From: an uncultured Ectothiorhodospiraceae bacterium | GTDB lineage: Bacteria; Pseudomonadota; Gammaproteobacteria; UBA9214 | Reading direction: 5' to 3' | Assembly (NCBI GenBank): GCA_947259415.1 | Contig: CAMYMI010000002.1 | Coordinates: 237,991-301,990 of the forward strand | DNA: 64,000 nt | Shown: positions 35,342-43,784 of the stretch, piece after piece | Layout of the letters: each line of letters opens with the position of its first letter | How positions within the stretch are numbered: position 1 is the first letter of the stretch | Position numbers and translations under genes: made by a program | The notes under the pieces: generated by a model | What the model was told of the DNA's origin: nothing | What the model saw: only the letters and a program-made list of their open reading frames with translations | The model's database searches: none

Positions 35342-36577
35342 ATGTCGAATATTTCAGTGTTCTACGGCGATTTCTGCAGGGCCGATTCAGTGGTCCGGGA
35401 GGTGTTTGACCGGACCGGTTGCCGGCTGATCACCGACGCCAACATCCTTGACGTTGCGGAGAAGTTGTCGGGCATCGAGCGCCTCAAGCTGGAGAAGGCG
35501 TTTTCCCATTCGACCTCGGCATTCAATAAATTCACCCACGAGAAGGAACGCGCGCTGGCGTTCCTTCGCCTGGCGGTCGCAGAGGCACTGGCCGAGCAGA
35601 ATGTCCTGGCATCGGGCTACCTGGCCCACCTGATACCGCACGAAATCACCCACATTCTGCGCGTTTGCCTGATAGCCGGTCTCAAATCACGTACTGACAT
35701 CGCTGGCGAGGAACGCGGCTTGCCAAACAAGGAGGCCGAAAAGACCATCGCGCAGCTGGACAAGGAACGCGCCAGCTGGGTGCGGTCGCGGCGGGGTGTC
35801 GACGACCCCTGGAGTCCGCAGTTGTATGACATGGTAATTCCCATGGACAGCAACAGCGTGCACGAGGCAGCCACACTGATCGAGGAACACGCGAAGCTGC
35901 CGGAACTCAACACCACCAGCAGTTCGCTCCAAGCCGTGCAGGATTTCACTCTGGCCTCGCGGGTGGCGGTGGCCTTGGCAAGGGAGGGGCACGATGTCGA
36001 TGTCAGCGCAAGAAGCGGCACGGTCTCACTCACCATCAACAAGCAAGTAATGATGCTAAAACGTCTGGAGGAGGAGCTAAAGGCGATAGCCGGCGCGGTC
36101 GGCGGTGTGCGTGGCGTGGAAACCCGGGTTGGCAGTGGTTACCACCAGAGTGACGTTTACCGCAAATACCAATTCGAAGCGCCATCCAGGGTGTTGCTGG
36201 TGGATGACGAAAAGCAGTTCGTACAGACCCTGTCGGAGCGCCTGCAACTGCGCAATATGGGCACCGCGGTGGCCTATGACGGCGAGTCGGCGCTGAGCCT
36301 GATCGCCCGGGATGAGCCGGAGGTCATAGTGCTCGACCTGATGATGCCCGGCATCAACGGAATCGAGGTGCTGAAACAGGTCAAGCAGAATCGGCCCGAG
36401 GTGGAGGTGATTATTCTGACCGGACACGGATCCGACGAGGACCGGGAAACCTGCATGGACCTCGGCGCCTTCGCCTACCTGCACAAACCGGTTGATATCG
36501 AGATACTGAGTCAGAAACTAAAGGAAGCCAATGAACATATCCAGGAGAAACGCGGGGGTACTGCCCACCCCGGCTAG
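35342..36577 (+). CDS. Cytidylate-kinase-like / BON-like / receiver fusion protein
   Basis: A 411-residue three-domain protein from the ATG at 35342 (GAGG nine bases upstream). Residues 1-187 resemble the cytidylate-kinase-like family, with the helical middle FNKFTHEKERALAFLRLAVA and the lid/C-terminal part LDKERASWVRSRRGVDD followed by PQLYDMVIPMDSNSV. The glycine-rich P-loop expected near the start is replaced by SVFYGDFCRADS, so kinase activity is doubtful. Residues 203-263 resemble a BON domain (HDVDVSARSGTVSLTINKQV). Residues 282-400 are a receiver with Asp332 (VIVLDLMMPG) and Lys382 (YLHKPVD). It likely takes a phosphate from the adjacent histidine kinase and uses the N-terminal domains as sensor or output. 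Confidence 0.82.
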   Translation: MSNISVFYGDFCRADSVVREVFDRTGCRLITDANILDVAEKLSGIERLKLEKAFSHSTSAFNKFTHEKERALAFLRLAVAEALAEQNVLASGYLAHLIPHEITHILRVCLIAGLKSRTDIAGEERGLPNKEAEKTIAQLDKERASWVRSRRGVDDPWSPQLYDMVIPMDSNSVHEAATLIEEHAKLPELNTTSSSLQAVQDFTLASRVAVALAREGHDVDVSARSGTVSLTINKQVMMLKRLEEELKAIAGAVGGVRGVETRVGSGYHQSDVYRKYQFEAPSRVLLVDDEKQFVQTLSERLQLRNMGTAVAYDGESALSLIARDEPEVIVLDLMMPGINGIEVLKQVKQNRPEVEVIILTGHGSDEDRETCMDLGAFAYLHKPVDIEILSQKLKEANEHIQEKRGGTAHPG

Positions 36578-36648
36578 GCCGGCACACGCCTGGCCGGTGG
36601 GCAGGCACAGTCGCTCCGCCTTCATGAGGCCGGGCGGTTCCGGCGCCC

Positions 36649-38385
36649 GTGGGTGAGCCTGTGCTGGAACGTTTCAAACCACGGTTCTGGGACAACCGCT
36701 TCGCCGATAGCGGACCATTCAAGCGGCTGTTCAATTTCCGCCGCATCTGGAAGCTTGCGGTGTTGTTGACGTCCCTTGTTGCCATAATTCCGTTGTTCGT
36801 TCTGGCAATTTTCGATTTAAATGTCACCAGGCACAGCGCCGAAACCCAGATCAACCTGCGCATTACCAAGCTGGTTTCCAACACCGACCGCACTCTGACC
36901 TTCTTTCTCGAGGAACGGAAGTACGCGCTGGACTTCATCGTCAATAGCCATTCCTACAAGACTCTCAGTAAGCCGCAGAAACTGGCTGGTATCCTGGAAA
37001 GTCTGAAGCAGACCATGGGCGGGTTTGTTGACCTGGGTGTGATCGATGCCACGGGCGAACAGGTATGCTACGTGGGGCCCTATACCCTGCAGGGCAAGAA
37101 CTACACCGGTGAAGCCTGGTTCCAGGAAGTGCTGGAACGCGGCCTGTACATTAGTGACGTATTTCTCGGGTTTCGTGAAGTGCCACACCTGGTGATAGCG
37201 ATCAAGCATGAAAACCCGGACGGCTCGTTCTATATATTCCGTGCCACGCTGGATACCGATCGCTTTAACCAGGTGCTGTCCCAGATCGAACTGATCGGGC
37301 AGGGTGACATGTTTCTTATCAATCGCCAGGGTGTGATTCAGACGCCGTCAACCTATCACGGCAATGTGTTGAATATACTGGACATCCAGGTGCCCAAATA
37401 TAGCGATTATGCCCAGGTATTCAACAAGAAGAACGGTCGCGGTCAAGCGCTGATCGTCGGGTACTCCTATATCAAAGACACGCCGTTCATCCTGATGAAT
37501 ATTACGCGCAAGAACGAACTCATGCGACCGGTCTACAAGACAAATTTACTGTTGGTTGGTTTCATTGCTGTCAGTACCACGCTGATTGTGTTAGTGGTCA
37601 TGGGTGTTGCGACGCGACTGGTCAACGAAATATACAACGCCGACCAGCAGAGGGTGAGAACGCTACGGGAAGTCGAACATTCCAGCAAACTCGCCTCCAT
37701 CGGTCGACTGGCGGCTGGTGTGGCGCACGAGATCAACAATCCGCTGGCCATCATCGGCGAGAAAGCCGGACTTATGAAAGACATCATGATGGTGGAGAAG
37801 GAGTATCCGTATCAGGACAAGCTGACGGGTCTGGTCGATTCGATCCTCGCCTCAGTAGAACGTTGCGGCGCGATAACCAAACGGCTGCTCGGGTTTGCCA
37901 AGCACCTGGAGGTGAAAATCGAACCAGTGGATCTGGCTACCGTCATCCGCGATGTGCTGGCTTTCCTGAACCGTGAAGCCAGCTACCGGAGTATCACGGT
38001 GACGACCGACCTGCCTGAAGACCTGCCGTTTTTCGAAAGCGACCATGGTAAGCTGCAGCAGATTTTCCTCAACCTGGTGAATAATGCCTTCGCTGCCATG
38101 AGCAACGGTGGCGCGCTGGAAATCCGGGCGCGGCAGAAACCGGACGAGGATATAGTGGTGACGGTGCGGGATGATGGCTGCGGCATTCCCGAGGCAGACA
38201 TGGAACGCATCTTTGAACCGTTTTTTTCCACCAAGAAAGAGAAGGGCGGTACCGGGCTGGGGCTGTCCATTACCTACGGGCTGGTGCAGGAGATCGGTGG
38301 TACCATCCAGGTCGAAAGCGAACTCGGCAAGGGAAGTCTGTTTACCATTACACTGCCGATCGAGAGGGGTGAGCGCGAAAAATGA
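36649..38385 (+). CDS. Membrane-bound sensor histidine kinase with periplasmic Cache domain
   Basis: A 578-residue kinase. TM1 is about 36-57 (KLAVLLTSLVAIIPLFVLAI). A periplasmic region of about 240 residues resembles dCache (DLGVIDATGEQVCYVGPYTL, TGEAWFQEVLERGLYISDVF). TM2 is about 300-325, followed by a linker and HisKA with the phospho-acceptor near His360 (GVAHEINNPLAIIGEKAG). The HATPase domain has the N box (QQIFLNLVNNAFAAM), G1 (VRDDGCGIPEADM) and G2 (KGGTGLGLSITYGL). Starts at GTG 36649 or GTG 36661 are both possible. The stop overlaps the next receiver gene by four bases, which pairs the two proteins. Confidence 0.92.
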   Translation: MGEPVLERFKPRFWDNRFADSGPFKRLFNFRRIWKLAVLLTSLVAIIPLFVLAIFDLNVTRHSAETQINLRITKLVSNTDRTLTFFLEERKYALDFIVNSHSYKTLSKPQKLAGILESLKQTMGGFVDLGVIDATGEQVCYVGPYTLQGKNYTGEAWFQEVLERGLYISDVFLGFREVPHLVIAIKHENPDGSFYIFRATLDTDRFNQVLSQIELIGQGDMFLINRQGVIQTPSTYHGNVLNILDIQVPKYSDYAQVFNKKNGRGQALIVGYSYIKDTPFILMNITRKNELMRPVYKTNLLLVGFIAVSTTLIVLVVMGVATRLVNEIYNADQQRVRTLREVEHSSKLASIGRLAAGVAHEINNPLAIIGEKAGLMKDIMMVEKEYPYQDKLTGLVDSILASVERCGAITKRLLGFAKHLEVKIEPVDLATVIRDVLAFLNREASYRSITVTTDLPEDLPFFESDHGKLQQIFLNLVNNAFAAMSNGGALEIRARQKPDEDIVVTVRDDGCGIPEADMERIFEPFFSTKKEKGGTGLGLSITYGLVQEIGGTIQVESELGKGSLFTITLPIERGEREK

Positions 38386-38756
38386 ACGCGATACGCGTAT
38401 TACTGGTTGATGATGAGAAGGAGTTTGTCTCTACCCTTGCCGAGCGCTTGTTACTGCGCGGCATAGAGGCGGACTGGGTAGCCAGCGCAGAAGAAGCGCT
38501 GGAAAAGATCAAGGATTCGCAGTATGACCTGGCAGTGCTGGACGTGAAGATGCCACACATCAGCGGTATCGAGCTAAAGCGCATGCTGCACGAGCATTGC
38601 CCTGACATGCAGTTTATTTTCATGACAGGGCATGGTTCCGAACAGGATTTTCACGCGGGTTCCAGCGAGGCCGGCGCCGCGTATTACCTGGTCAAACCGG
38701 TTCATATCGACGACCTTATGCTCAAAATGAACGAAGTGCTGGATCGGGAACGCTAG
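38382..38756 (+). CDS. Stand-alone receiver-domain response regulator
   Basis: A 124-residue CheY-like receiver without an output domain. Acidic pocket VDDEKEF, phospho-acceptor Asp54 (AVLDVKMP), switch threonine in FIFMTGHG and conserved Lys105 (LVKPVHIDD) are all present. The ATG overlaps the kinase stop by four bases, so it is the direct partner of that kinase. It probably acts as a phosphorelay intermediate or by protein contact. Confidence 0.93.
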   Translation: MNAIRVLLVDDEKEFVSTLAERLLLRGIEADWVASAEEALEKIKDSQYDLAVLDVKMPHISGIELKRMLHEHCPDMQFIFMTGHGSEQDFHAGSSEAGAAYYLVKPVHIDDLMLKMNEVLDRER

Positions 38757-38758
38757 CC

Positions 38759-39424
38759 ATGGGTATAGAGCAAGACCACAACGTGGTACAGGAGTTGCGC
38801 TACTTCGGCAGGGTAACAGCATCGATATCGCATGAATTGAAAAATGTGCTCGCGATATTGAATGAAAACGCCGGACTGCTGCAGGACCTATGCGCAATGG
38901 TTAATCAGGGGCAACCACTTGATGTCACACGGGTCCAGAAGCTTTCGACTACCATGCAAAAGCAGATCGGACGTGGCGATAAGATCATAAAGCGTATGAA
39001 CCGCTTTGCACACAGTGTCGATCACGACTGCGAATCAGTGAATCTGCATGAACTCGTCACCATAGTGGTTGCCTTGTTCGAGCGGATTGCGACGACCCGT
39101 GGCATAACCATTGAGGTGATGACTGGGACGAGTGGCGTGACTGTTAAAACTAACCCCTTTGCCCTGGAGGCGCTGGTGGGTACTATGCTCGATCGTCTCA
39201 CGGCTGAGGCGCCCGCCATAACCAGGCACAGTATCGATGTGAGTTCCCATAACACCATGGGCCAGATCAGGTTACAGGGACTGGTGAAGCAGGTTCATAC
39301 GGTCGCCAGGGTGCTGGATTCGGATGATCTCAAGGCCCTGTTGGGGGCGCTGCATGCGAAGACCGACTTCAGGCAGGAAACTGGCGAATTGTTTATTATG
39401 CTGCCCGACAATATTACTGCCTGA
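38759..39424 (+). CDS. HisKA-like protein with degenerate ATP-binding domain
   Basis: A 221-residue soluble protein starting two bases after the receiver gene. Residues 10-85 form a dimerisation/phosphotransfer segment with an H-box-like motif (VTASISHELKNVLAILNENA; histidine near residue 26). The remainder has the length of an ATPase domain, but the N, G1, F and G2 boxes are missing: where NxxxNA would be expected there is EALVGTMLDRLTAEAP. It cannot bind ATP in the usual way. It may be a histidine phosphotransfer protein, a dimerisation partner for the membrane kinase, or a phosphatase. It recalls Spo0B/ChpT-type phosphotransferases that arose from degenerate kinases. Confidence 0.78.
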   Translation: MGIEQDHNVVQELRYFGRVTASISHELKNVLAILNENAGLLQDLCAMVNQGQPLDVTRVQKLSTTMQKQIGRGDKIIKRMNRFAHSVDHDCESVNLHELVTIVVALFERIATTRGITIEVMTGTSGVTVKTNPFALEALVGTMLDRLTAEAPAITRHSIDVSSHNTMGQIRLQGLVKQVHTVARVLDSDDLKALLGALHAKTDFRQETGELFIMLPDNITA

Positions 39425-39467
39425 AAATAGCGGATTGTTAGGCGAAGCTTATTAAAGGAGTACACAC

Positions 39468-39896
39468 ATGGCAGAAAAAATCTTGCTCGTAGATGATGAA
39501 GCGGACTTTCTGGAAGCGCTTTCTGAACGCATGCGTGCTCGTGGTATGGACGTATCTACATCCGTATCAGCGCAGCAAGCGCTGGATGCTGTGGATGAGG
39601 GCACCTTCGACGCGGTGGTGCTCGATCTCATGATGCCGGGCATGGACGGGTTGGAGGCCCTGCGCATTCTCAAGGAAAAAGATCCTAAACTACAGGTCAT
39701 TCTGCTGACTGGCCACGCGACGGTGCAACAGAGTGTGGAGGCCATGAAGCGCGGCGCAAGGGATCTGCTGGAAAAACCTACCGATATCGAGACCCTTGCG
39801 AAGAAAATCAAAGAGGCCAGTGCGGAACGTATGCTGCTGGTGTCCGAGGAGGCAGAGGAAAAGATCAAGAATATCCTTACCAGCAAGGGCTGGTAA
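39468..39896 (+). CDS. Stand-alone receiver-domain response regulator
   Basis: A 142-residue CheY-like protein with LLVDDEADF, Asp53 (VVLDLMMPGMDG), the switch threonine in LLTGHATVQ and Lys103 (LEKPTDIE), followed by a short helical tail. A good RBS (AAGGAG) lies before the ATG. It ends the signalling cluster, and its REC sequence is closest to the receiver of the kinase-like fusion at 35342, so one may derive from the other. Confidence 0.92.
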   Translation: MAEKILLVDDEADFLEALSERMRARGMDVSTSVSAQQALDAVDEGTFDAVVLDLMMPGMDGLEALRILKEKDPKLQVILLTGHATVQQSVEAMKRGARDLLEKPTDIETLAKKIKEASAERMLLVSEEAEEKIKNILTSKGW

Positions 39897-39946
39897 CCGT
39901 TATGTAACGTGTTCGGCAGGCTGTCCATTCAAGCAGCTCTACTCCT

Positions 39947-39977
39947 ATTGGTGGAAGCAGGAATCGAATACTGCGTG
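39947..39977. repeat. Imperfect copy of the tmRNA 3' end (possible old attachment site)
   Basis: ATTGGTGGAAGC-AGGAATCGAA here matches ATTGGTGGAGGCGGCGGGAATCGAA at the 3' end of the tmRNA gene (43783 onward) in the same orientation, apart from a three-base gap and a few changes. The two sites bracket 3.8 kb that includes an integrase fragment and a transposase relic, as expected for attL/attR of a decayed island. The repeat is short and the T-loop part is common to many tRNA genes, so chance cannot be excluded. Confidence 0.45.
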
Positions 39978-40137
39978 TAACTGTTGTCTGGCCAATTGAA
40001 TCTTATAGCCACTGATCATCCAGTTTCGAACTGAAGCCTGATTCATGATGAGAAGTACCTCACTGCCTGATTCGATCCAAACCAGCCATCATGCAGGAAA
40101 TAGATCCAGCAGAGAGAAAAGGGATGGGCCTGCAATG

Positions 40138-40875
40138 TCAGCTCCCTGTCGATTGGAATGTGAGCAACCACAGCAATCCCAGCAGGAGGGGCTGGTGCAC
40201 CATATAGATCAGCAAACTGTGACGTCCGGAGAGTGCCAGAAACCGGATAAAGGGATTCCGGCCCTCCCGGCTCAGCATCGATGACAGCGGTTGAACGGAA
40301 AACAACATTCGCCCCAGAAATAACCCGAACAGCACGACACCAAACCAGGGCAAGATCGGCACATAATCTTCGGTGGGAGGCTTATAGGTCATCAGTCCGA
40401 TCCATTGCAACAGTGGTTGATCAAAATACGCATTGCTGTAGAAGGCACCCAGCACTACAACCGTCATGCCAAGGACAGCATTCAACCAATACAAACGGAT
40501 GAACAGCAGGCCGAATACGCTGGCGACCACAATAAAATGCAACACACCAAAAAAGATCATCCGCTCTGCAAACATGTAATAGGTTGCAAGGCTGATGAGA
40601 GCGGAGCAAGCAACCAATACACCCAAACGGCGCCCATAGGCATGCCGGTTGAGCCCGTTACGTGTGGCTAACACCAGGCTAACTCCCACCAATAGCAGAA
40701 ACAGGCTCAAAATAAAGGTGCGGGAGTTCAGCCAAAACCGGTCTTCGTAGAAATCGAAACTGGCCAGCCCGAAATAACTCAGGTCATAGCTGAAGTGATA
40801 TGCCACCATCAGGTAAACTGCCAAGCCGCGCATGACATCGACAAACTGGAAACGTTGTCGTATCTCGGTGATCAT
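40138..40875 (-). CDS. DUF1624 / heparan-alpha-glucosaminide N-acetyltransferase-like membrane protein
   Basis: An integral membrane protein of the acyltransferase-like DUF1624 family. From the ATG at 40875 it has 245 residues and opens with RFQFVDVMRGLAVYLMVAYH, where the DxxRG motif and following histidine are typical. About seven membrane segments follow, then the family's LPWFGVVLFGLFLGR stretch and the C-terminal SGRHSLLIYMVHQPLLLG. The active-site histidine in the first loop is kept. An ATG 11 codons upstream (40908) is less likely. It lies within the suspected island and has no operon partner. Confidence 0.85.
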   Translation of the reverse strand: MITEIRQRFQFVDVMRGLAVYLMVAYHFSYDLSYFGLASFDFYEDRFWLNSRTFILSLFLLLVGVSLVLATRNGLNRHAYGRRLGVLVACSALISLATYYMFAERMIFFGVLHFIVVASVFGLLFIRLYWLNAVLGMTVVVLGAFYSNAYFDQPLLQWIGLMTYKPPTEDYVPILPWFGVVLFGLFLGRMLFSVQPLSSMLSREGRNPFIRFLALSGRHSLLIYMVHQPLLLGLLWLLTFQSTGS

Positions 40876-40959
40876 GCTGTAGTTATTCGAGTGCTCTTGA
40901 TATTGCAAGCAGATTATCGGAATTTGTAGATCATGTTCTGGGTACAGTCCGTTGCTGGC

Positions 40960-41140
40960 GAACCGCGCCAGCCCTAATAGCCACCAGTCGAAACACGGTC
41001 GTCATCTCCTTGTCCTGACCCTGACCCTGAAAGGCCTTGCCATCATTTGCTTTAGCCTCCCGGCATTAACGGGCCAGCATGTTCGGACAGATCCCCAGCT
41101 CCCTTGCAACCTGGCTGGTGCGTGTCTACCTTACCGGGGG
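40960..41140 (-). pseudogene. Relic of an IS3-family transposase OrfA
   Basis: Reading the minus strand gives TSQVARELGICPNMLAR, a stop, then CREAKANDGKAFQGQGQ. This is the helix-turn-helix part of IS3-type OrfA proteins (pattern xxQVARELGIxxNxLxRWxREY...KAFPGxG). The tryptophan codon expected after LAR is a TAA, and the N-terminal part is also interrupted. No OrfB is left. It marks past insertion-sequence activity between the two membrane-protein genes. Confidence 0.65.
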
Positions 41141-41433
41141 AAGTCTAGTTAGTGAATCTCAAGTAGCCTAAAGTTACAAATGCGTTCATGACTGAAACCC
41201 GGCTCTGGGCTGTTTTCTAGCCCATCACACCATTAGAGGGTGAGGCCTGTGCTGTCAGTGCCACTCAGTGTACCCGAAACCCAAAAGGCCAGGTCTTTGT
41301 ATTATATTTTACTGGGTGGGGTTTGAAGAGAGCGATAATGATACTCTTCACAGAGACATAAAGCATTCCTGAAATAGTAAGAATTGCACTTTCTACAAGC
41401 CAATTGGCTATTCCATCATTATTGGAAAAGTCT

Positions 41434-43347
41434 ATGCAAAGGATACCATCACTGCCTACCGATTTTGCCTTGTTGAAGGACCGTGTAGCCATTCTAATAT
41501 GGGTCTGCGCCACATTCTTCGTCGTAATTTTCACATTGAAGGCAATCCAGACACACGAAATATTCGGGACCTCTGCATATGATTTAGGGGTTTTCCAGCA
41601 AGCCCTGTGGCTCATTAGCCAATTTGAGGAACCCTTTAACACAGTACGCGGGATGCACAGTCATGGCGATCACTTTCGTCCTGTCGACTATCTATTTATC
41701 CCGTTATATCTATTGTCACCGTCGATTTATTGGGCCTTACTGGCACAGTCGCTTTCAGTTGGGCTTGGCTCCCTGGTCCTGTACCGCCTAGCTCAAAGAG
41801 AGCTTCCCGCTATGCGCTGGGGGCCTCCGATATTTGCCATTATCTACCTGCTTAATCCGGTGGTGCATAACCCACTGCTCTGGCAGTACCACCCCGTGGT
41901 GCTTGCAAGCGGACTATATATGCTCTGGCTCTGGTTCTATATGGAGCGGCGCATCTGGCCGTTTTATCTGATATTCATCCTGTTGCTGACCATCCGTGAA
42001 GATATGTGCATCACCACGGCTGTTTTCGCCATGGTGGCAATTGCTCAACGCCGCTATCGCTATGGCATACCGGTACTGATTGGCTCGATTCTCTGGTGGC
42101 TACTGGTAACGAGAGTGGTAATGCCAGAGTTGAATGAGGTCGGTTACTTTCGCTTCGAGCATGGCACACTCCAGGTACTCTACCAGCACCTGTTAGATAT
42201 CGATTTCTACGCCCGTCAGTTGTTGAATGAAGATACTATCAGCTATTGGGCGTGGTTAATTCTTCCGTTGCTTGGGCTCAGCCTGTTGGTACCTTTATAT
42301 CTCCTTCCTGCCCTGCCGACCCTTTTGCTTAATCCACTTGTCGGGGGTTATGGAACCCAGATCGAATTTCATTACTCGGTCAACGCTATGCCCTTCATTT
42401 TTCTGGCCGCACTGATCGGCGCTCGTCGACTCCTGGACCGATTTCCCAGAACTCAGCTGCCTCTGGTGGTGGCCTTGTTGCTCGCAGCAACGGTTGCTGC
42501 CATACAAGGCTCGGCACTCTCCTATTCCGGGATCGTCGCTGGGTTAAAGTATTGGGAGATAACTGCTGATCGCCGGGCAGACCTTCAGACGATATCCAAA
42601 CTTATCGGGCCAGACAGCGGTGTTGCTGCCACTGATTACTATCTACCACACCTGGCCAATCGTAAATCGATCTACCTATTTCCCAATCCATGGCGAACCT
42701 GGGTCTGGGGAGTGGCTAATGAAGGTGGACACCATCCCAACAGGATTGATTATCTGGTATTAAATCCTGACAATGCGGCCTCAAACATGGACCTGCTGAC
42801 ATTCCTGGTCAACAGTGGTGTGTTCCGTTATATCTGGAAAGAGGATAAGTTGCATGTACTTCAACGAGTACGCTTGGAACGCCTTCCAAGAGAGGCAGCA
42901 TTGGACGATTGGGAGTCCTACCGCAAGTCCCACCAGCTGAAAGTGACACGCGTTGAACTTGGAAAGGTATTCGAATATGGCGGCAATAAAACTGGCTGCG
43001 ATCCGGGGGTTAGCCAAACGTTAGAACAGCGGGATGCAACGAACATTGACGTGGACCTTTCCTCGGCTTTTCCTAATGTAGGCAAGGGGTCGACCTATTT
43101 GCATGCATCCATCGACTCATCTTCCAATCAGCAGATAGAGATATCGCTCGGAGTGGATGACGGGGCGGTAATCTGGTTAGGTCAGCAATTGCTGGCAAAA
43201 ATCCCGGGGCCTCAACCCTTCACGCCAAACCAATACAAGATCCCAGTCCGATTGGAAAAGGGTGAGAACCGATTTTGTTTTCGTATCGATAACGTCGGAG
43301 GCGCCTGGCGCATACAGGCTCGATTCTTACCGCTTATTTTGCAGTGA
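41434..43347 (+). CDS. DUF2079 family multi-spanning membrane protein
   Basis: A 637-residue protein from the ATG at 41434. The family signature is visible early: FGTSAYDLGVFQQALWLISQ followed by HSHGDHFRPVDYLFIPLYL. About ten membrane helices cover the first 400 residues, resembling a GT-C glycosyltransferase fold. The C-terminal 230 residues are soluble and probably extracytoplasmic, with a beta-rich last part (SVDDGAVIWLGQ-like) that may bind sugar. It has lower GC than the flanking core genes and sits inside the suspected tmRNA island. Function unknown. Confidence 0.82.
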   Translation: MQRIPSLPTDFALLKDRVAILIWVCATFFVVIFTLKAIQTHEIFGTSAYDLGVFQQALWLISQFEEPFNTVRGMHSHGDHFRPVDYLFIPLYLLSPSIYWALLAQSLSVGLGSLVLYRLAQRELPAMRWGPPIFAIIYLLNPVVHNPLLWQYHPVVLASGLYMLWLWFYMERRIWPFYLIFILLLTIREDMCITTAVFAMVAIAQRRYRYGIPVLIGSILWWLLVTRVVMPELNEVGYFRFEHGTLQVLYQHLLDIDFYARQLLNEDTISYWAWLILPLLGLSLLVPLYLLPALPTLLLNPLVGGYGTQIEFHYSVNAMPFIFLAALIGARRLLDRFPRTQLPLVVALLLAATVAAIQGSALSYSGIVAGLKYWEITADRRADLQTISKLIGPDSGVAATDYYLPHLANRKSIYLFPNPWRTWVWGVANEGGHHPNRIDYLVLNPDNAASNMDLLTFLVNSGVFRYIWKEDKLHVLQRVRLERLPREAALDDWESYRKSHQLKVTRVELGKVFEYGGNKTGCDPGVSQTLEQRDATNIDVDLSSAFPNVGKGSTYLHASIDSSSNQQIEISLGVDDGAVIWLGQQLLAKIPGPQPFTPNQYKIPVRLEKGENRFCFRIDNVGGAWRIQARFLPLILQ

Positions 43348-43432
43348 ATCTTTTTCTCTCACGGCGTGTCGGATACGGTTATGTAATTAACCATACTTCT
43401 CCAATTCGGATCTTAGCATGTGCAGATTTAAC

Positions 43433-43687
43433 TCAAACGTCCGTGGAAACAAGGTAAAACCCGATGGGTTTTTTGGCCATGCAATCGCCTTCGAGTTTTC
43501 TTAACAGGTAATCGACTTGCAGTGCCAAGACACGGGCGCTGCGCTTTGCTTGTTCGGGATCGCGTGTCCTGAGTGACTTTTTCCATTCTCGCTGCTTGAG
43601 CACGGCTTTTAAAGCCTGGGGGATGGCGATCCTAAAGTAATAGATGCCGGAGGGGTGTTGGTGGAGATAGGAGGGGAGTCGGATCAT
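43433..43687 (-). pseudogene. N-terminal fragment of a tyrosine recombinase (integrase)
   Basis: An 84-residue frame starting MIRLPSYLHQHPSGIYYFRI and continuing QALKAVLKQREWKKSLRTRD matches the SAM-like/DUF6538 N-terminal domain of phage-type integrases. The catalytic domain is missing, so only the DNA-binding arm is left. It lies 100 bp from the tmRNA 3' end, the place where integrases of tmRNA-targeting islands normally sit, and supports a past integration event. Confidence 0.75.
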
Positions 43688-43747
43688 GTTATCGCGCCTC
43701 TGTACCAGTCGTTTGTACTAACGGACTGTTCATCGGCGGATAAACAT

Positions 43748-43776
43748 AAAAAAGCCCTTAGTAAACAAGGGCTTTA
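43748..43776 (-). terminator. Rho-independent terminator of the tmRNA gene
   Basis: On the minus strand AAAGCCCTT and AAGGGCTTT pair around a short loop and run into T residues, nine bases after the tmRNA CCA end. Confidence 0.85.
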
Positions 43777-43784
43777 ATATGAAT

